A DNA stretch of 64,000 bases. It comes from UBA11051 sp964390495 (GTDB lineage: Bacteria > Armatimonadota > Zipacnadia > Zipacnadales > UBA11051). Positions 42,731 to 51,834 of the stretch are shown here, piece after piece; positions within the stretch are counted from its first letter, which is position 1, and the number at the start of each line of letters is the position of its first letter. The position numbers were made by a program, and so were the translations under genes. A model generated the notes under the pieces. It saw only the letters and a list, made by a program, of their open reading frames with translations. It searched no databases and was not told where the DNA came from. The stretch lies in NCBI GenBank assembly GCA_964390495.1, contig CAYMIN010000004.1:62001-126000 (forward strand). Reading direction: 5' to 3'.

Positions 42731-44995
42731 ATGCTCCCGGCCGTCCGGTTCACAATCCGTGTCGGAGATGAGAGCGGCCGCAGCCACGGGGAAGATGCCG
42801 AGGCGGCGCTGGCGGATGGCAGCGACATTGCGGTGCTCAGTGCCCGTTTGGTGATGCAGGTCGGGAAGACCGAGACCGATCTCGGTCTCCGGCCTCTGAA
42901 CATGACACTGGCCGCGCTAGTTCACCAGACGCCGCTGCTGTTGCCACAGGCGGCCGAGGAGATTTTTGGGCGATGGCTGTGGGCGTACAATCCTGACGCG
43001 GCCGGGCTGTACCGTGAGGCCTTGGAGCAGGTTGCGGAGCTTCCCGCGCGAGTCGCCTGGTGTCTTCGCGGGCCCAATGGTATTAGCTTCCCGGATTTAC
43101 CGGTGGAGGCCTTGGCAGGCGGCATCAATGCACCGGCGGTCTATCGCGAGGTTGCCAAATGCGCGAATCCGCTAGCCACCGCTGTCGGCAGCTATCTGCC
43201 GCCGGTCGGCTCCTGGCGGGTCGCTCCAGTCTCCTTGATTCCACGCCACTTGTTACCTCAGCAGCGCGACCCCTCTCGTGAATATGACGCCATTGCCCGC
43301 GGGCACTCGCCCATCTTGGAGACTCTCGATACCGAGTATGCTGTTACCCGCCAGCGCCTGGCAGATTTGCTTGGTCGCCTGGGTGAGAGCCATGTCCAGG
43401 TTCTGCATCTGATCGCCGACACCCACAGCCAGCAGCAGTGCCTGTCATTGCAGGATGCGGCTGTCACCCCGCTGCAGTTGGCCGAGATCCTGAGTGCCGG
43501 CGGCTGGCAGGAATTGCAGTTGATAGTGCTCAGCAGTGCCGCACCCGAAACCGCTCATGCCGGCTTTCCCTGGGCGCTGATGAAGCTGTTGCCGGTGCGG
43601 GCGATGCTCTGCTACCAGGGAGCGCCGCGCATCACTGCCGCCCTTCTGCCCTTTACCGAGCGCTTCTACGCAGCCCTGGGCGCCGGTTACGCCGTTGATG
43701 AGGCGGTCAGCCGGGCCCGCGCGAGTATCCGCGACAGTGGCCGCTGCAGTACCCCTGATGTGCTTGCTCCGGTCCTTTATCTGCGCGAGGAGCGCGAAGC
43801 CCCGGCGATCAAGTCGGGCGATCCGGGGCTTGAGGGCCTGCTGGCCGCGGCCCACGCTCTAGCCAGCGCCCGGGCAGTCCTTGATGACCCTGAGGTCTTG
43901 CAGCTTGTGGGGCAGATACCGCTGCTTTTGTCCCAGATCCACAGCCGTCTTGACACTATCGTCCAACACCAGATCGAACGCCTGCGCCGCAGCCGGACTG
44001 AGCAATCTCGCATCCTGCGCACCGCCGGCCGGCGAACCCCCTCGACCTACACCGTCTCTGCGGCGGTTGCAGAGCAGTTGAAGAAAGTGCTCAGTATGGC
44101 TCCCGCACCTGCCGGCGGCGAGGCCGGAAGACCAGCGGCCGCGCCGCCCGGCCTCCACTGGCGCTGGATTCTGCAACGCAGTCAACGCTCCCTCGCTAAC
44201 GTCACATTCTCACGTGACGCCGGCCCCAGCAAGCTCTACCAGGCCTCGCCACCAGCGCTATGGATGACCATCGAGCGCCACCGCCCCTCCCCACCTGTCC
44301 AGATCGCTTTGCCCGGTCCCACCAAGGAGGTGAACGACGCCGACCGCGAGGGCTCAACCGCTGTGCTGGATATGACCCAGTGGCCCACTCCGCTGCGGAT
44401 ACTGCGCTGCAGCAGCGACGAGGACGAAGCCTATCTTGCCCAACTCGAGCGCGATTTCGTAGCCTCTGCAGCCTTAACCGTGCGCAACCTGCTCAAGTAC
44501 CATTTCCGCGAAGTGCTGAATCAGCCGCCGGCTTCGAGCTTGCCCCCGGGACTGCGCCCGACCATGCTTGTGCGAGGAGCATTACGCAGCTTGGGCCTCA
44601 AGCTTCATGATTTCGTCCCCGCCACCCACAATGATGTCATCTGGCCTGCGTGGGTCTATCTGCTCCAGGAGAACGATGACGGCCCCACCACCCTGCTCAT
44701 CGCGCGCACGCAACCCGATGCCGACATCGCGCCGGACGAGCAGTGGCGTGTGGTGGAGGACTTCTACAATGTCGCCGCCCAGGCGGGCGACCCTCCCAGT
44801 GCCATATACGTTGATTGGTGGCCCGTTGACCGGGTGACTCTGTGGCAGCCGTCGCGACTTGTTGCCCCGCCGACCACCGCCTCCTGGGTGTGGGATCGGC
44901 TCCCCGAGGCGCTCACCGAGTACCGTCAGCTCCTACTCCAGCGACTCTGGGAATGGTGGATCGGCGCCTTGCCACCGGAGAATCAACATGTCTGA
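42731..44995 (+). CDS. degenerate CHAT-like protein, overlapping with downstream Hsp90-like gene
   Basis: A 754-residue cytoplasmic protein. Residues about 215-350 follow the CHAT (caspase-like HetF associated with TPR) pattern: SHVQVLHLIADTHSQQQ as the His strand, WQELQLIVLSSAAPE where the catalytic Cys normally sits, LLPVRAMLCYQGAPRI, AFYAALGAGYAVDEAVSRAR and finally DVLAPVLYLR. The catalytic position is Ser-Ser-Ala-Ala, with no Cys, so proteolysis is unlikely. The N-terminal 200 residues and the C-terminal 400 residues (ending EWWIGALPPENQHV) match nothing I know. The stop TGA at 44993-44995 lies inside the start of the next gene (ATGTCTGA), an 8-bp overlap, showing translational coupling to an Hsp90-like protein. 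The CHAT call is moderate; the coupling is certain from sequence. Confidence 0.7.
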   Translation: MLPAVRFTIRVGDESGRSHGEDAEAALADGSDIAVLSARLVMQVGKTETDLGLRPLNMTLAALVHQTPLLLPQAAEEIFGRWLWAYNPDAAGLYREALEQVAELPARVAWCLRGPNGISFPDLPVEALAGGINAPAVYREVAKCANPLATAVGSYLPPVGSWRVAPVSLIPRHLLPQQRDPSREYDAIARGHSPILETLDTEYAVTRQRLADLLGRLGESHVQVLHLIADTHSQQQCLSLQDAAVTPLQLAEILSAGGWQELQLIVLSSAAPETAHAGFPWALMKLLPVRAMLCYQGAPRITAALLPFTERFYAALGAGYAVDEAVSRARASIRDSGRCSTPDVLAPVLYLREEREAPAIKSGDPGLEGLLAAAHALASARAVLDDPEVLQLVGQIPLLLSQIHSRLDTIVQHQIERLRRSRTEQSRILRTAGRRTPSTYTVSAAVAEQLKKVLSMAPAPAGGEAGRPAAAPPGLHWRWILQRSQRSLANVTFSRDAGPSKLYQASPPALWMTIERHRPSPPVQIALPGPTKEVNDADREGSTAVLDMTQWPTPLRILRCSSDEDEAYLAQLERDFVASAALTVRNLLKYHFREVLNQPPASSLPPGLRPTMLVRGALRSLGLKLHDFVPATHNDVIWPAWVYLLQENDDGPTTLLIARTQPDADIAPDEQWRVVEDFYNVAAQAGDPPSAIYVDWWPVDRVTLWQPSRLVAPPTTASWVWDRLPEALTEYRQLLLQRLWEWWIGALPPENQHV

Positions 44996-46847
44996 AGAGC
45001 AACTCTATCCAATCGCCTGTCGCCTCCAGGGCGTCATCGAGCTCCTCGGCACGACCCGCGACACTGATGAGAGCGCGCCTTTCCGCGCCCTCTTGCGGTG
45101 CGCCTCTGATGCCAATGCTCTACGCGCCAAGCTGGCAGCGCGCCAGGGGCTCAGCCCCTCCGAGCTTGCCCTCGGCATCCGCGTGACTGCCGAGCCGCAG
45201 CAGCGAACCCTGACTGTCAGTGACAACGGCATCGGCATGACCGAGGAGCAGTTACGCCGCCACCTCGGCGACATCGCCCAGATCGTCACCCGTCAGACGC
45301 CCCGACCGCTGGAGCAGTCCGAGCCCAGCAGCGAAGATGACTACCACCGGGCCTTTGCCGTCTTACCCCTGCAAATGGTCGCCTTCGCCGACGAGCTAAC
45401 CATCGCCACGCTCTCGCACAGGCCCGGCAGCACTCCCTGCCGCCTGCGCTACTGGGGTGGCGAGCAGTTCCAGTTGCAGCGCGGCCAACCTCAGCCCGTC
45501 GGCACGTCCGTGACGGTCTCATTGAAGGCCCAGTACGCTCACCTGTGCGACCCCGCAACCGTCGCCGAGCTGCTGCAACGCTATGGCGATTATCTCCCCT
45601 TTCCTATCTTTTGGGAAGACCGTCAGATCAACACGATGTCACCGCCGTGGTATCAAGCCGAGGCCACTGTGGCTGACTATGCCGCATTCCTGCGCGCCCG
45701 CCATCCCCAGCTTCCCGCGCCGCTGCTGGTGATCCCCCTGGCCTTACAGCACGGTCCCATCGAGTTGCGCGGCGTTTTGTGGGTCCCCGGCCAGCCCCTA
45801 TCGGTTCTCGACCAGCAGTTGGGGCGCTTGGACATCTGCTGGCGGCGGATGTTAGCACTCCGCGACCAACCCGGCATGCTGCCTCTCTGGGCCAGGTTCA
45901 TCACCGGCATTGTGGATTCCAATCTACCGCCCCAGCAGTTGTGCGATGCTGGTGCTGCCGGCCGTGGCGGCTTCCATCTCCCCAGCGTCCTTGAGGAGGT
46001 GCTTCTCGACGCCTTCCGGCAGGTACTCATCGAGGCCCCTGACAGCTTTGCGCCTGTGGCCCAGCGCCATGACCAGATGCTGAAGCTGGCGGCGCTAGAG
46101 AATGAGGAGCTGTTTGAGCTGGTCGCGGACCATTTGCTGTTCTCCACCGCTTCCGGCCGCAAGTCGCTGGCCGAATGCATCTCGGAAGTGCTGCAGACCA
46201 CCGGCAAGCCCACAATCCGGTATCAGTCTGCGCCTCTGGGGCCGGTCTCGGCGATATTCCGCCAGCGTCGCTTACCGGTGATTGACGCCAGCGCCGGACT
46301 TGACGAGGCTATTCTCCAGAAGTATGACCACAACAACCCCTCGGTGACGCTTGAGGACATCGAGGCAACCGAGACGCGCCTGTTCGAAGAGGTAAGCAAT
46401 TCCAACTACCAGCCGCTACTGGAGCTTTTCGGCGAGTTGGAGCCGCCGGTCACCGCTCATCTGGCGCGCTTCCAGCCGCTCTCGATCCCGGCCGTGATTT
46501 CGCCCAGCCGCGACAACCCGATGCGGCCGCAGTTGGAGCAGCTATTCTTGCTCAGCCAGGTTACCGGCGTGATGCCGGCACAGGCGCGCGCGGCGATGCA
46601 GCGGGCGCTGTCGGCTCGGCCCCCAGCTACCAGCTCCAAAATCCTGTATGTCAATGTCGATTCGCCGGTCATCAAGGCCATGCTGCAGGCGCTGCTGGCC
46701 GACCGGCGCGAACCGGCTGGGCAGGTGGCTCAACTCATCTTGCTCAGGGCCCAGATTGAGGCTGGCGCCATGGCGGATACGGGGCAGTTACGCGAGCTCA
46801 GCAACGACATCTGTTGCCGCCTGCTGGGCTATCGCGAGGCCGAGTAG
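44988..46847 (+). CDS. divergent Hsp90/HtpG-like protein with altered ATPase site
   Basis: A 619-residue protein in the order of HtpG (about 620): N-terminal GHKL domain, middle domain, C-terminal dimerisation domain. LTVSDNGIGMTEEQLRRHLG is the ATP-lid DxGxG region (Asp at 79). The N-box, which in HtpG reads FLRELISNASDA, is here PFRALLRCASDA: the catalytic Glu34 is Ala and the Mg-binding Asn38 is Cys. The middle domain keeps IELRGVLWVPGQPL and ARFITGIVDSNLPPQ (RxxxRGVxDSxDLPLN-like). The C-terminal part has ILYVNVDSPVIKAML and QLILLRAQIEAGAM, like HtpG's end. The longer open frame to 44859 overlaps the CHAT-like gene and is not used. ATP hydrolysis is doubtful. Works presumably with the coupled upstream protein. 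Confidence 0.78.
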   Translation: MSEEQLYPIACRLQGVIELLGTTRDTDESAPFRALLRCASDANALRAKLAARQGLSPSELALGIRVTAEPQQRTLTVSDNGIGMTEEQLRRHLGDIAQIVTRQTPRPLEQSEPSSEDDYHRAFAVLPLQMVAFADELTIATLSHRPGSTPCRLRYWGGEQFQLQRGQPQPVGTSVTVSLKAQYAHLCDPATVAELLQRYGDYLPFPIFWEDRQINTMSPPWYQAEATVADYAAFLRARHPQLPAPLLVIPLALQHGPIELRGVLWVPGQPLSVLDQQLGRLDICWRRMLALRDQPGMLPLWARFITGIVDSNLPPQQLCDAGAAGRGGFHLPSVLEEVLLDAFRQVLIEAPDSFAPVAQRHDQMLKLAALENEELFELVADHLLFSTASGRKSLAECISEVLQTTGKPTIRYQSAPLGPVSAIFRQRRLPVIDASAGLDEAILQKYDHNNPSVTLEDIEATETRLFEEVSNSNYQPLLELFGELEPPVTAHLARFQPLSIPAVISPSRDNPMRPQLEQLFLLSQVTGVMPAQARAAMQRALSARPPATSSKILYVNVDSPVIKAMLQALLADRREPAGQVAQLILLRAQIEAGAMADTGQLRELSNDICCRLLGYREAE

Positions 46848-46928
46848 TCCTTGCAGTGACCAGCCTCATGGCTGTACGCCGCAACGGGTAGCTTTCACCT
46901 AATCTTTCCGTCCCACGGACATAGGCCG

Positions 46929-47582
46929 ATGATGAATGATAATGCCGCGCCAACCCGCATCATCCTGATCCGCCACGGCCAGACGCCGTGGAATCAGCAG
47001 CAGGTTTTCCGTGGTCGGGCCGATATCCCGCTTGATGACATCGGCTTGCAGCAGGCCGAGGCACTGGCCACTGCTCTGGAGGACGAGCCCATCGCGCTGG
47101 TGGTGGCGAGTCCGATTTCCCGGGCGGTGCAAACCGCCCAGCCACTGGCGCGGGCTCACGGTCTGGCGGTGATATGGAGCGAGGCCTTCACTGACGTGGA
47201 TTTCGGCTCCTGGGAGGGGATGACGGCAGACCAGGTCGAGCGGCAGTACCCCGACCTTTACGCCGCATGGCTGACCCACCCGGAGCGCGTTCATTTCCCC
47301 GGTGGCGAGGACCTGGGCGCTGTCGGGGATCGCGCCTTTGCCGCCCTTCAGGACCTGGTTGAGCGCAATCCGGGCCAGACGCTCGCGCTGGTTACTCACC
47401 GCGTGGTCAACAAGGTAATCATCTGCCGCGTGCTGGGTTTAGGCGATGCCCATTTCTGGCAGATTAAGCAGGATACGGCTTGTCTCAATCGTCTCAGTTT
47501 TGGCGAAAGCGGCTGGGTAGTGGAGTGTCTCAACGACACTTCTCACGTCCGCCATCTGTCCGCTGCTACTGCAGATTTCTGA
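46929..47582 (+). CDS. histidine phosphatase family protein
   Basis: A 217-residue phosphoglycerate-mutase-like phosphatase. RIILIRHGQTPWNQQ gives the RHG catalytic motif with the phospho-His; VASPISRAVQTAQPLA and the later LVTHRVVNKVIICRVLGL give the second Arg and His. AFTDVDFGSWEGMTA is the CobC/GpmB-type Glu region. Substrate uncertain (alpha-ribazole phosphate, phosphoglycerate, sugar phosphates are all known). Two ATGs at 46929 and 46932. It follows the Hsp90-like gene by 80 bp on the same strand, maybe by chance. Confidence 0.9.
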   Translation: MMNDNAAPTRIILIRHGQTPWNQQQVFRGRADIPLDDIGLQQAEALATALEDEPIALVVASPISRAVQTAQPLARAHGLAVIWSEAFTDVDFGSWEGMTADQVERQYPDLYAAWLTHPERVHFPGGEDLGAVGDRAFAALQDLVERNPGQTLALVTHRVVNKVIICRVLGLGDAHFWQIKQDTACLNRLSFGESGWVVECLNDTSHVRHLSAATADF

Positions 47583-47803
47583 GCGATTCCCGCAGGCAGG
47601 CCCCCGTCACAGAGATTTCCCAGGAATTCTCCGGAAGTTTCTTCAGGCTACCTTGTAGAATGCTCCGCTCAGATACCGGCTTAATTGTGGGCCAATGGAG
47701 GAAACTTGGTCTCTATTCCGGCCTGTCGCTTAAGGTAGGCAAGTGGGTTCGTGCCGGCGACTAGAGCTACCTGAGCCAACTCGGGGTGTAGATGCTGCGA
47801 GGG

Positions 47804-49507
47804 TCAAGAGGCGACGGCCAACTGCTCTTGCCAGGGGGACGTATCGCTCAGGGCGGGCTGAAGCTGGCGCTCGAGGCCGCTGTGATACGAGCTTGCTGCC
47901 GGCGCCGGCTGCCGCCAGCTAGCGTACTTGCCGCGCAGATGAAGTGTCTTGGTGGTGGGGTCGTAGCTGGCATCTGCGCCGCAGTAGTCCATCAGGATCC
48001 AGAGCGGCACCATACTGGTGCCCTTATAGAACACCGGCGGCACCAGCATCCAGACCTGCTCGGAGCCGAGCTGCAGCGTGCGGCGGTTGAGGTCCATTTG
48101 CAGCTTGAACACGGGGGCGTCAACCCGCAGGCGCTGGGCAGGCTTGTCGTAATAGACCGAGCAGCCCAGCATCTCCAGTGTCGGCCGCGCCGGCAGTAGC
48201 AGTTGCCCCTCGATCTCCACCGGTGGCACCGGCAGCTTGACCTCCTGCCCGTTGATGATCACCTTTAGCTGCTTGTCGCCGGGCGTCAGCTTCAGATCGC
48301 CGGCTTCGGTATGGATGATCAATTCATCGTCCCAGACATCGCCCTTGCTGTAAAGCTCCGAGAGAGTCACCAGCCGGTAGTCTTTGGCCTGCAGCGCGGG
48401 GACCAGGCGTCTGACGGCTGCGACGGTTTGGTTACGCGGGCCACCCCCGTCGTGCATCAGGATAACCGCACCCTCGCGGGCCGCCGCCATTACCCGGTCA
48501 TATATGGCCTCCGCGCCGGGGCGGCGCCAGTCATGGGTCTCGCCACTCCACATCACTACCGTATAGCCCATACTGTTGACTACTCCCCGCACGCGCGCAT
48601 TGACCGCCCCATAGGGCGGCCGAAAGTGCCGCACCCGGCCCCCTATTAGTGGTTCCGCCACCGCCTCCCAGCGCTGTACCTGCCGGCGGATGGCGGCACT
48701 CGATAGCTTGGTGCAGTCGGGATGCGACCAGGTATGGCAGCCGATCTCATTGCCATTAGCCGCGGCCTGCTTGACCAGATCTGGGTATTTCGCCACCCAG
48801 CAGCCGAGTGTGAAGAAGGTCGCCCGGGCCTTGTGATCGGCCAGGATCTTCAGTATCTGCGGCGTATAGGTCGGGTGCGGGCCATCGTCGAAGGTCAGGG
48901 CGAGCTGGGGGGGCTTACCCGGAGCACCGCCGTGAGTGGTGGTGACCGCGGCCAGCACGACTCCCTGGAGTTTGCCGCTGATCTGGCCGCGATAGACGTA
49001 CTTGATGCCGCCGACGCCGCTTTCTGTCAGCCAAGGCAGTGGCTTGGGCCCCTTAGCGGTCATGACCACCGGCGTGATGAACTTAGCGGTCTGCGCGACC
49101 GGCTCCACCCGGTCCCCGGCCGGGCTGATCTCGACGACATCACCCGGCCGCACCGCTGCCTCCGGCCTCACCAGGGCGTTATTCACTCGGAAGGTGGGGG
49201 CGGTACCGTGGCCGCTGTGGAGGCGTGCGCCTGAGACATCCACGAGGTCGCCGGGCTGCAGGGGAATACTGAGCCGCCTGGCGCAGTCGGTCACGGTAAG
49301 CGCCTGGAGCATCGGCAGGGCGCGGCCATTGACCGTGGCGCGCCGGCAGTAGCCGACCGCGATCAGCAGCAACATCGCCGCACCGACCGCGCACAGGCCC
49401 CATGCTACGGTCCTGCGCATGGGGTCGAGGCTTCGGGAGTCGGCGCTGGTATGCTCGGGCAGGCCGGCGTCTGTGGTTTTCACTGTATCTGCGCGGCTTT
49501 CGGCCAT
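47804..49507 (-). CDS. membrane-anchored polysaccharide deacetylase
   Basis: A 567-residue protein with a cytoplasmic tail, a transmembrane segment near residues 33-52 (WGLCAVGAAMLLLIAVGY), an extracytoplasmic domain with a SpoIID/GWT-like beta part, and a NodB deacetylase domain (about residues 200-390). NodB motifs: LTFDDGPHPTYTPQ (motif 1, two Asp), GCHTWSHPD (motif 2, the H-x3-H metal ligands), RPPYGA (3), ETHDWRRPG (4) and VILMHDGGG (5, catalytic His). The C-terminal ~160 residues (KVIINGQEVKLPVPPVEIEG, PTLEMLGCSVYY) look like the copper-amine-oxidase N-terminal stalk repeat. It would deacetylate peptidoglycan or a surface glycan. Opposite strand to its upstream neighbours. Confidence 0.9.
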   Translation of the reverse strand: MAESRADTVKTTDAGLPEHTSADSRSLDPMRRTVAWGLCAVGAAMLLLIAVGYCRRATVNGRALPMLQALTVTDCARRLSIPLQPGDLVDVSGARLHSGHGTAPTFRVNNALVRPEAAVRPGDVVEISPAGDRVEPVAQTAKFITPVVMTAKGPKPLPWLTESGVGGIKYVYRGQISGKLQGVVLAAVTTTHGGAPGKPPQLALTFDDGPHPTYTPQILKILADHKARATFFTLGCWVAKYPDLVKQAAANGNEIGCHTWSHPDCTKLSSAAIRRQVQRWEAVAEPLIGGRVRHFRPPYGAVNARVRGVVNSMGYTVVMWSGETHDWRRPGAEAIYDRVMAAAREGAVILMHDGGGPRNQTVAAVRRLVPALQAKDYRLVTLSELYSKGDVWDDELIIHTEAGDLKLTPGDKQLKVIINGQEVKLPVPPVEIEGQLLLPARPTLEMLGCSVYYDKPAQRLRVDAPVFKLQMDLNRRTLQLGSEQVWMLVPPVFYKGTSMVPLWILMDYCGADASYDPTTKTLHLRGKYASWRQPAPAASSYHSGLERQLQPALSDTSPWQEQLAVAS

Positions 49508-49528
49508 TTCATCTCGGGTGACAAAGAA

Positions 49529-49551
49529 CCCCTGGCCGCTCCGGCCAGGGG
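49529..49551 (-). terminator. candidate terminator after the stalk-domain gene
   Basis: Arms CCCCTGGCCG and CGGCCAGGGG, 10 bp, loop CTC, followed on the minus strand by TTCTTTGTC. Confidence 0.55.
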
Positions 49552-49621
49552 CATTTGCTCAAAGCCTTGAGACCACTTGCGGCGGCGTAGGCTTGCTCAC
49601 GTGGGCTCCTGAATTGGCGGG

Positions 49622-50425
49622 CTAGCCGGCAAAATTGACCAGCGCCTGCTTGTCAATCCGGTTCCAGTCAACACCGATACCGAATAGCTCGCACACCGGT
49701 CGCAGCGGCACGTAAGTGCGGTTCTGCATGCGGATGGCCCGGCGGCCCAGGCTCTGCTTGTTGCCGTCAACGTAAATCCTGGCGCTTCCCGGAATCACCC
49801 GCACGACCATGTTGTTGCGGTGCACCTCGATGTAGTTGCGGCTGGGGCCCCAGATGATACCGCCGCCGATGTGACGCATCAGGTCGGTGAGGGTAATATA
49901 GACGCGCCCACTACGGACAAATCCATGCTTCTCTAAATCGGCTTCGCGGCCATTGAACCAGACGATCTCGCGCAGGATGATCTTGCGTTGAAGCTTGAAG
50001 AAGTTGGGGTCGGGCCGGGAGGTCTGCTGGAACAGGGCCTGGTGGGAGCTGTTGTAGATATGCAGCGGCACCGCGCCGGTTGAGGCCAGAAGCACCTGGC
50101 CCTCGCTGCAGTCAATCCGCAGCTCGTGCACGCCGTCCTCCAACTCGCCGGTGTCGAGGGCGTATTCGGGCATGGGGAGGTCGGTCATCAGCTTAATCGC
50201 GCCGTCCACCACAAAGCTCTTGATGCCCTGGGGCATGGGGTCGGACGGCTGCAGCGTAATCGGCCCGCGCACGGCCGCCGAAGCGCCCAACGGTACCACC
50301 GGTGCGGCGGCGTTGATGGTAATGCCAAGCTGGCTGCCGGCTGAAATCGTGGTCGTATTGGCCACGGCGGCCACAGCAATGGCGATTAGTGCTATAATGG
50401 CTGTGCCTAACATTAGTCGTTGCAT
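49622..50425 (-). CDS. exported copper-amine-oxidase stalk-domain protein
   Basis: A 267-residue exported protein: signal peptide MQRLMLGTAIIALIAIAVAAVAN, then a beta-rich body and a C-terminal copper amine oxidase N-terminal-type stalk (IYVDGNKQSLGRRAIRMQNRT; YVPLRPVCELFGIGVDWN). The middle (LITINAAAPVVPLG-like strands; ELEDGVHELRIDCSEGQ) resembles an immunoglobulin-like sheet. A GTG at 50437 opens the frame further, but the ATG at 50425 gives a normal signal peptide. Stalk domains usually act as cell-wall spacers or protein-protein contacts. Together with the polysaccharide deacetylase next on the same strand (115 bp), a cell-envelope role is likely. Strong promoter upstream. Confidence 0.82.
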   Translation of the reverse strand: MQRLMLGTAIIALIAIAVAAVANTTTISAGSQLGITINAAAPVVPLGASAAVRGPITLQPSDPMPQGIKSFVVDGAIKLMTDLPMPEYALDTGELEDGVHELRIDCSEGQVLLASTGAVPLHIYNSSHQALFQQTSRPDPNFFKLQRKIILREIVWFNGREADLEKHGFVRSGRVYITLTDLMRHIGGGIIWGPSRNYIEVHRNNMVVRVIPGSARIYVDGNKQSLGRRAIRMQNRTYVPLRPVCELFGIGVDWNRIDKQALVNFAG

Positions 50426-50488
50426 TGGCCGAAGCACCTCTTCCTGACCTATCCGCCTGCTTTACGGTCTCTGCAATGCCGTAGGCTC

Positions 50489-50518
50489 ACTATAGCACAG
50501 CAATTCCGAGGGAGTCAA
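50489..50518 (-). promoter_or_regulatory. promoter of the stalk-domain gene
   Basis: Minus strand TTGACT (plus 50513-50518), 18-nt spacer, TATAGT (plus 50489-50494): 5 of 6 in each hexamer. Confidence 0.65.
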
Positions 50519-50697
50519 CGAGCCGGCAAGCCGAAGGTGCGTGCGTGAATTGCCGGCAAGTGGGTTAGCAGGCGGGTACAGGCCTCACTTCCGGATACGC
50601 CCTTCCCTATGGCGAAGGAACCTAGGCGGATAGGCAGGCGTGTAGATTACTCAAGGGTGAATGCTTGAAATGCATGAAGGCCCCATGAACTCAGACC

Positions 50698-51387
50698 ATG
50701 ATACCACTTCGCGATAGCCTGAGGTCCCGATCCACGCCGTATGTCAATATCGGCATCATCAGTATCTGCGCGATGGTGTACGCGGCCCAGTTCGCTGCTC
50801 GCGATAGCCTGATGAGCTGGGCGTTTGTGCCTCGGCACCTGGTCAGCCCGGCGGCGTGGGCCGAATACGGAGTGGGACCGGTACTGCTCTCCGGCCTCAC
50901 CGCCATGTTCATGCACGGCAGCCTGCTGCACCTGGGCTTCAATATGCTGTTTCTGTGGGTCTTTGGCGACAATGTGGAGGACCGTCTGGGGCATGGCCGC
51001 TATCTGCTGTTCTACCTGGTCTGCGGGGTAGTCGCGACGCTGGCGCACAGTCTGGTGACGCTTTTCGCCGAGGTGCCGATGGTGGGTGCCAGCGGCGCTA
51101 TCGCCGGGGTGATGGGCGCGTATTTCGTGATGTTCAAACACGCCACGGTCCGCGCTCTGGTGCCGATCTTCATCATCTTCACGGTCGTGGACCTGCCGGC
51201 GGTTCTCTTCATCGGCATCTGGTTCGTGTTCCAACTGCTGTCAGCTATCGGCACCCTCGGCGGCGCGACGGGGATTGCCTTCATGGCGCACGTCGGGGGC
51301 TTTGTGGCCGGTTACGTGCTGGCGCGGCCGCTGGTACGGCACCGTCGCCCTCCGCCGCCGCGAGTGGTGGACTTCCGCATCGAGTAG
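50698..51387 (+). CDS. rhomboid family intramembrane serine protease
   Basis: A 229-residue membrane protein with about six transmembrane helices. LLHLGFNMLFLWVFGDNVE is the H-x-x-x-N region of helix 2, GASGAIAGVMGAYFV is the G-x-S-G motif with the nucleophile Ser in helix 4, and AFMAHVGGFVAGYVL the catalytic His in helix 6. It would cleave substrate helices within the membrane. The C-terminal tail is short and basic. No ribosome site is strong before the ATG at 50698. Substrates unknown. Confidence 0.92.
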   Translation: MIPLRDSLRSRSTPYVNIGIISICAMVYAAQFAARDSLMSWAFVPRHLVSPAAWAEYGVGPVLLSGLTAMFMHGSLLHLGFNMLFLWVFGDNVEDRLGHGRYLLFYLVCGVVATLAHSLVTLFAEVPMVGASGAIAGVMGAYFVMFKHATVRALVPIFIIFTVVDLPAVLFIGIWFVFQLLSAIGTLGGATGIAFMAHVGGFVAGYVLARPLVRHRRPPPPRVVDFRIE

Positions 51388-51603
51388 GCGCTCGGCAGCA
51401 GTAGTGTAGGCAGCTAGCGACCTAGCTCGAGCGGATGCAACGGATACTTCCAGTACGCAATGCAATGGGTCTGTCAACCATGGAAGGAGCGAAGGTGCAA
51501 TGCCTGATTAGCCCTGCTGTGAGCTTGCGCAAGGAGTATGCAGGCTGCGCTAAGAGGCAATGCGACGAACTCGGGGGGGGCAATGCGCTCAGTGACGCCG
51601 AGG

Positions 51604-51834
51604 CTACTTCAGCAGTCGGCGGAACTCCTCGATACTCAAGTCCAGCTTGTGCAGTATGCCTCTGAGGGTCCCGGAAGGCATGTCCTCTCCTCCGTGGACT
51701 GGCACAGAGACGCTCACGTGGCTCTGACGGTCTTGCATAATAACGTGGCTACCCCGTTGGCGTCTAACGGTGAGACCGGCTCGCTTTAACGCCTTGATGA
51801 CCTCTGCGCCCGTGACCACGGGTAGCTTAGGCAA
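51604..51834 (-). CDS. hicA: HicA family toxin (mRNA interferase)
   Basis: A 76-residue HicA. LPVVTGAEVIKALKRAGLTV is the dsRBD-like start, RRQRGSHVIMQ carries the catalytic His, and SVSVPVHGGEDMPSGTLRGIL plus DLSIEEFRRLL complete the fold. The start codon is TTG at 51834, normal for this family (M-P-K-L-P-V). Its start overlaps the hicB stop by 8 bp, so the pair is coupled, with antitoxin first. Degrades mRNA when free. Confidence 0.93.
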   Translation of the reverse strand: MPKLPVVTGAEVIKALKRAGLTVRRQRGSHVIMQDRQSHVSVSVPVHGGEDMPSGTLRGILHKLDLSIEEFRRLLK

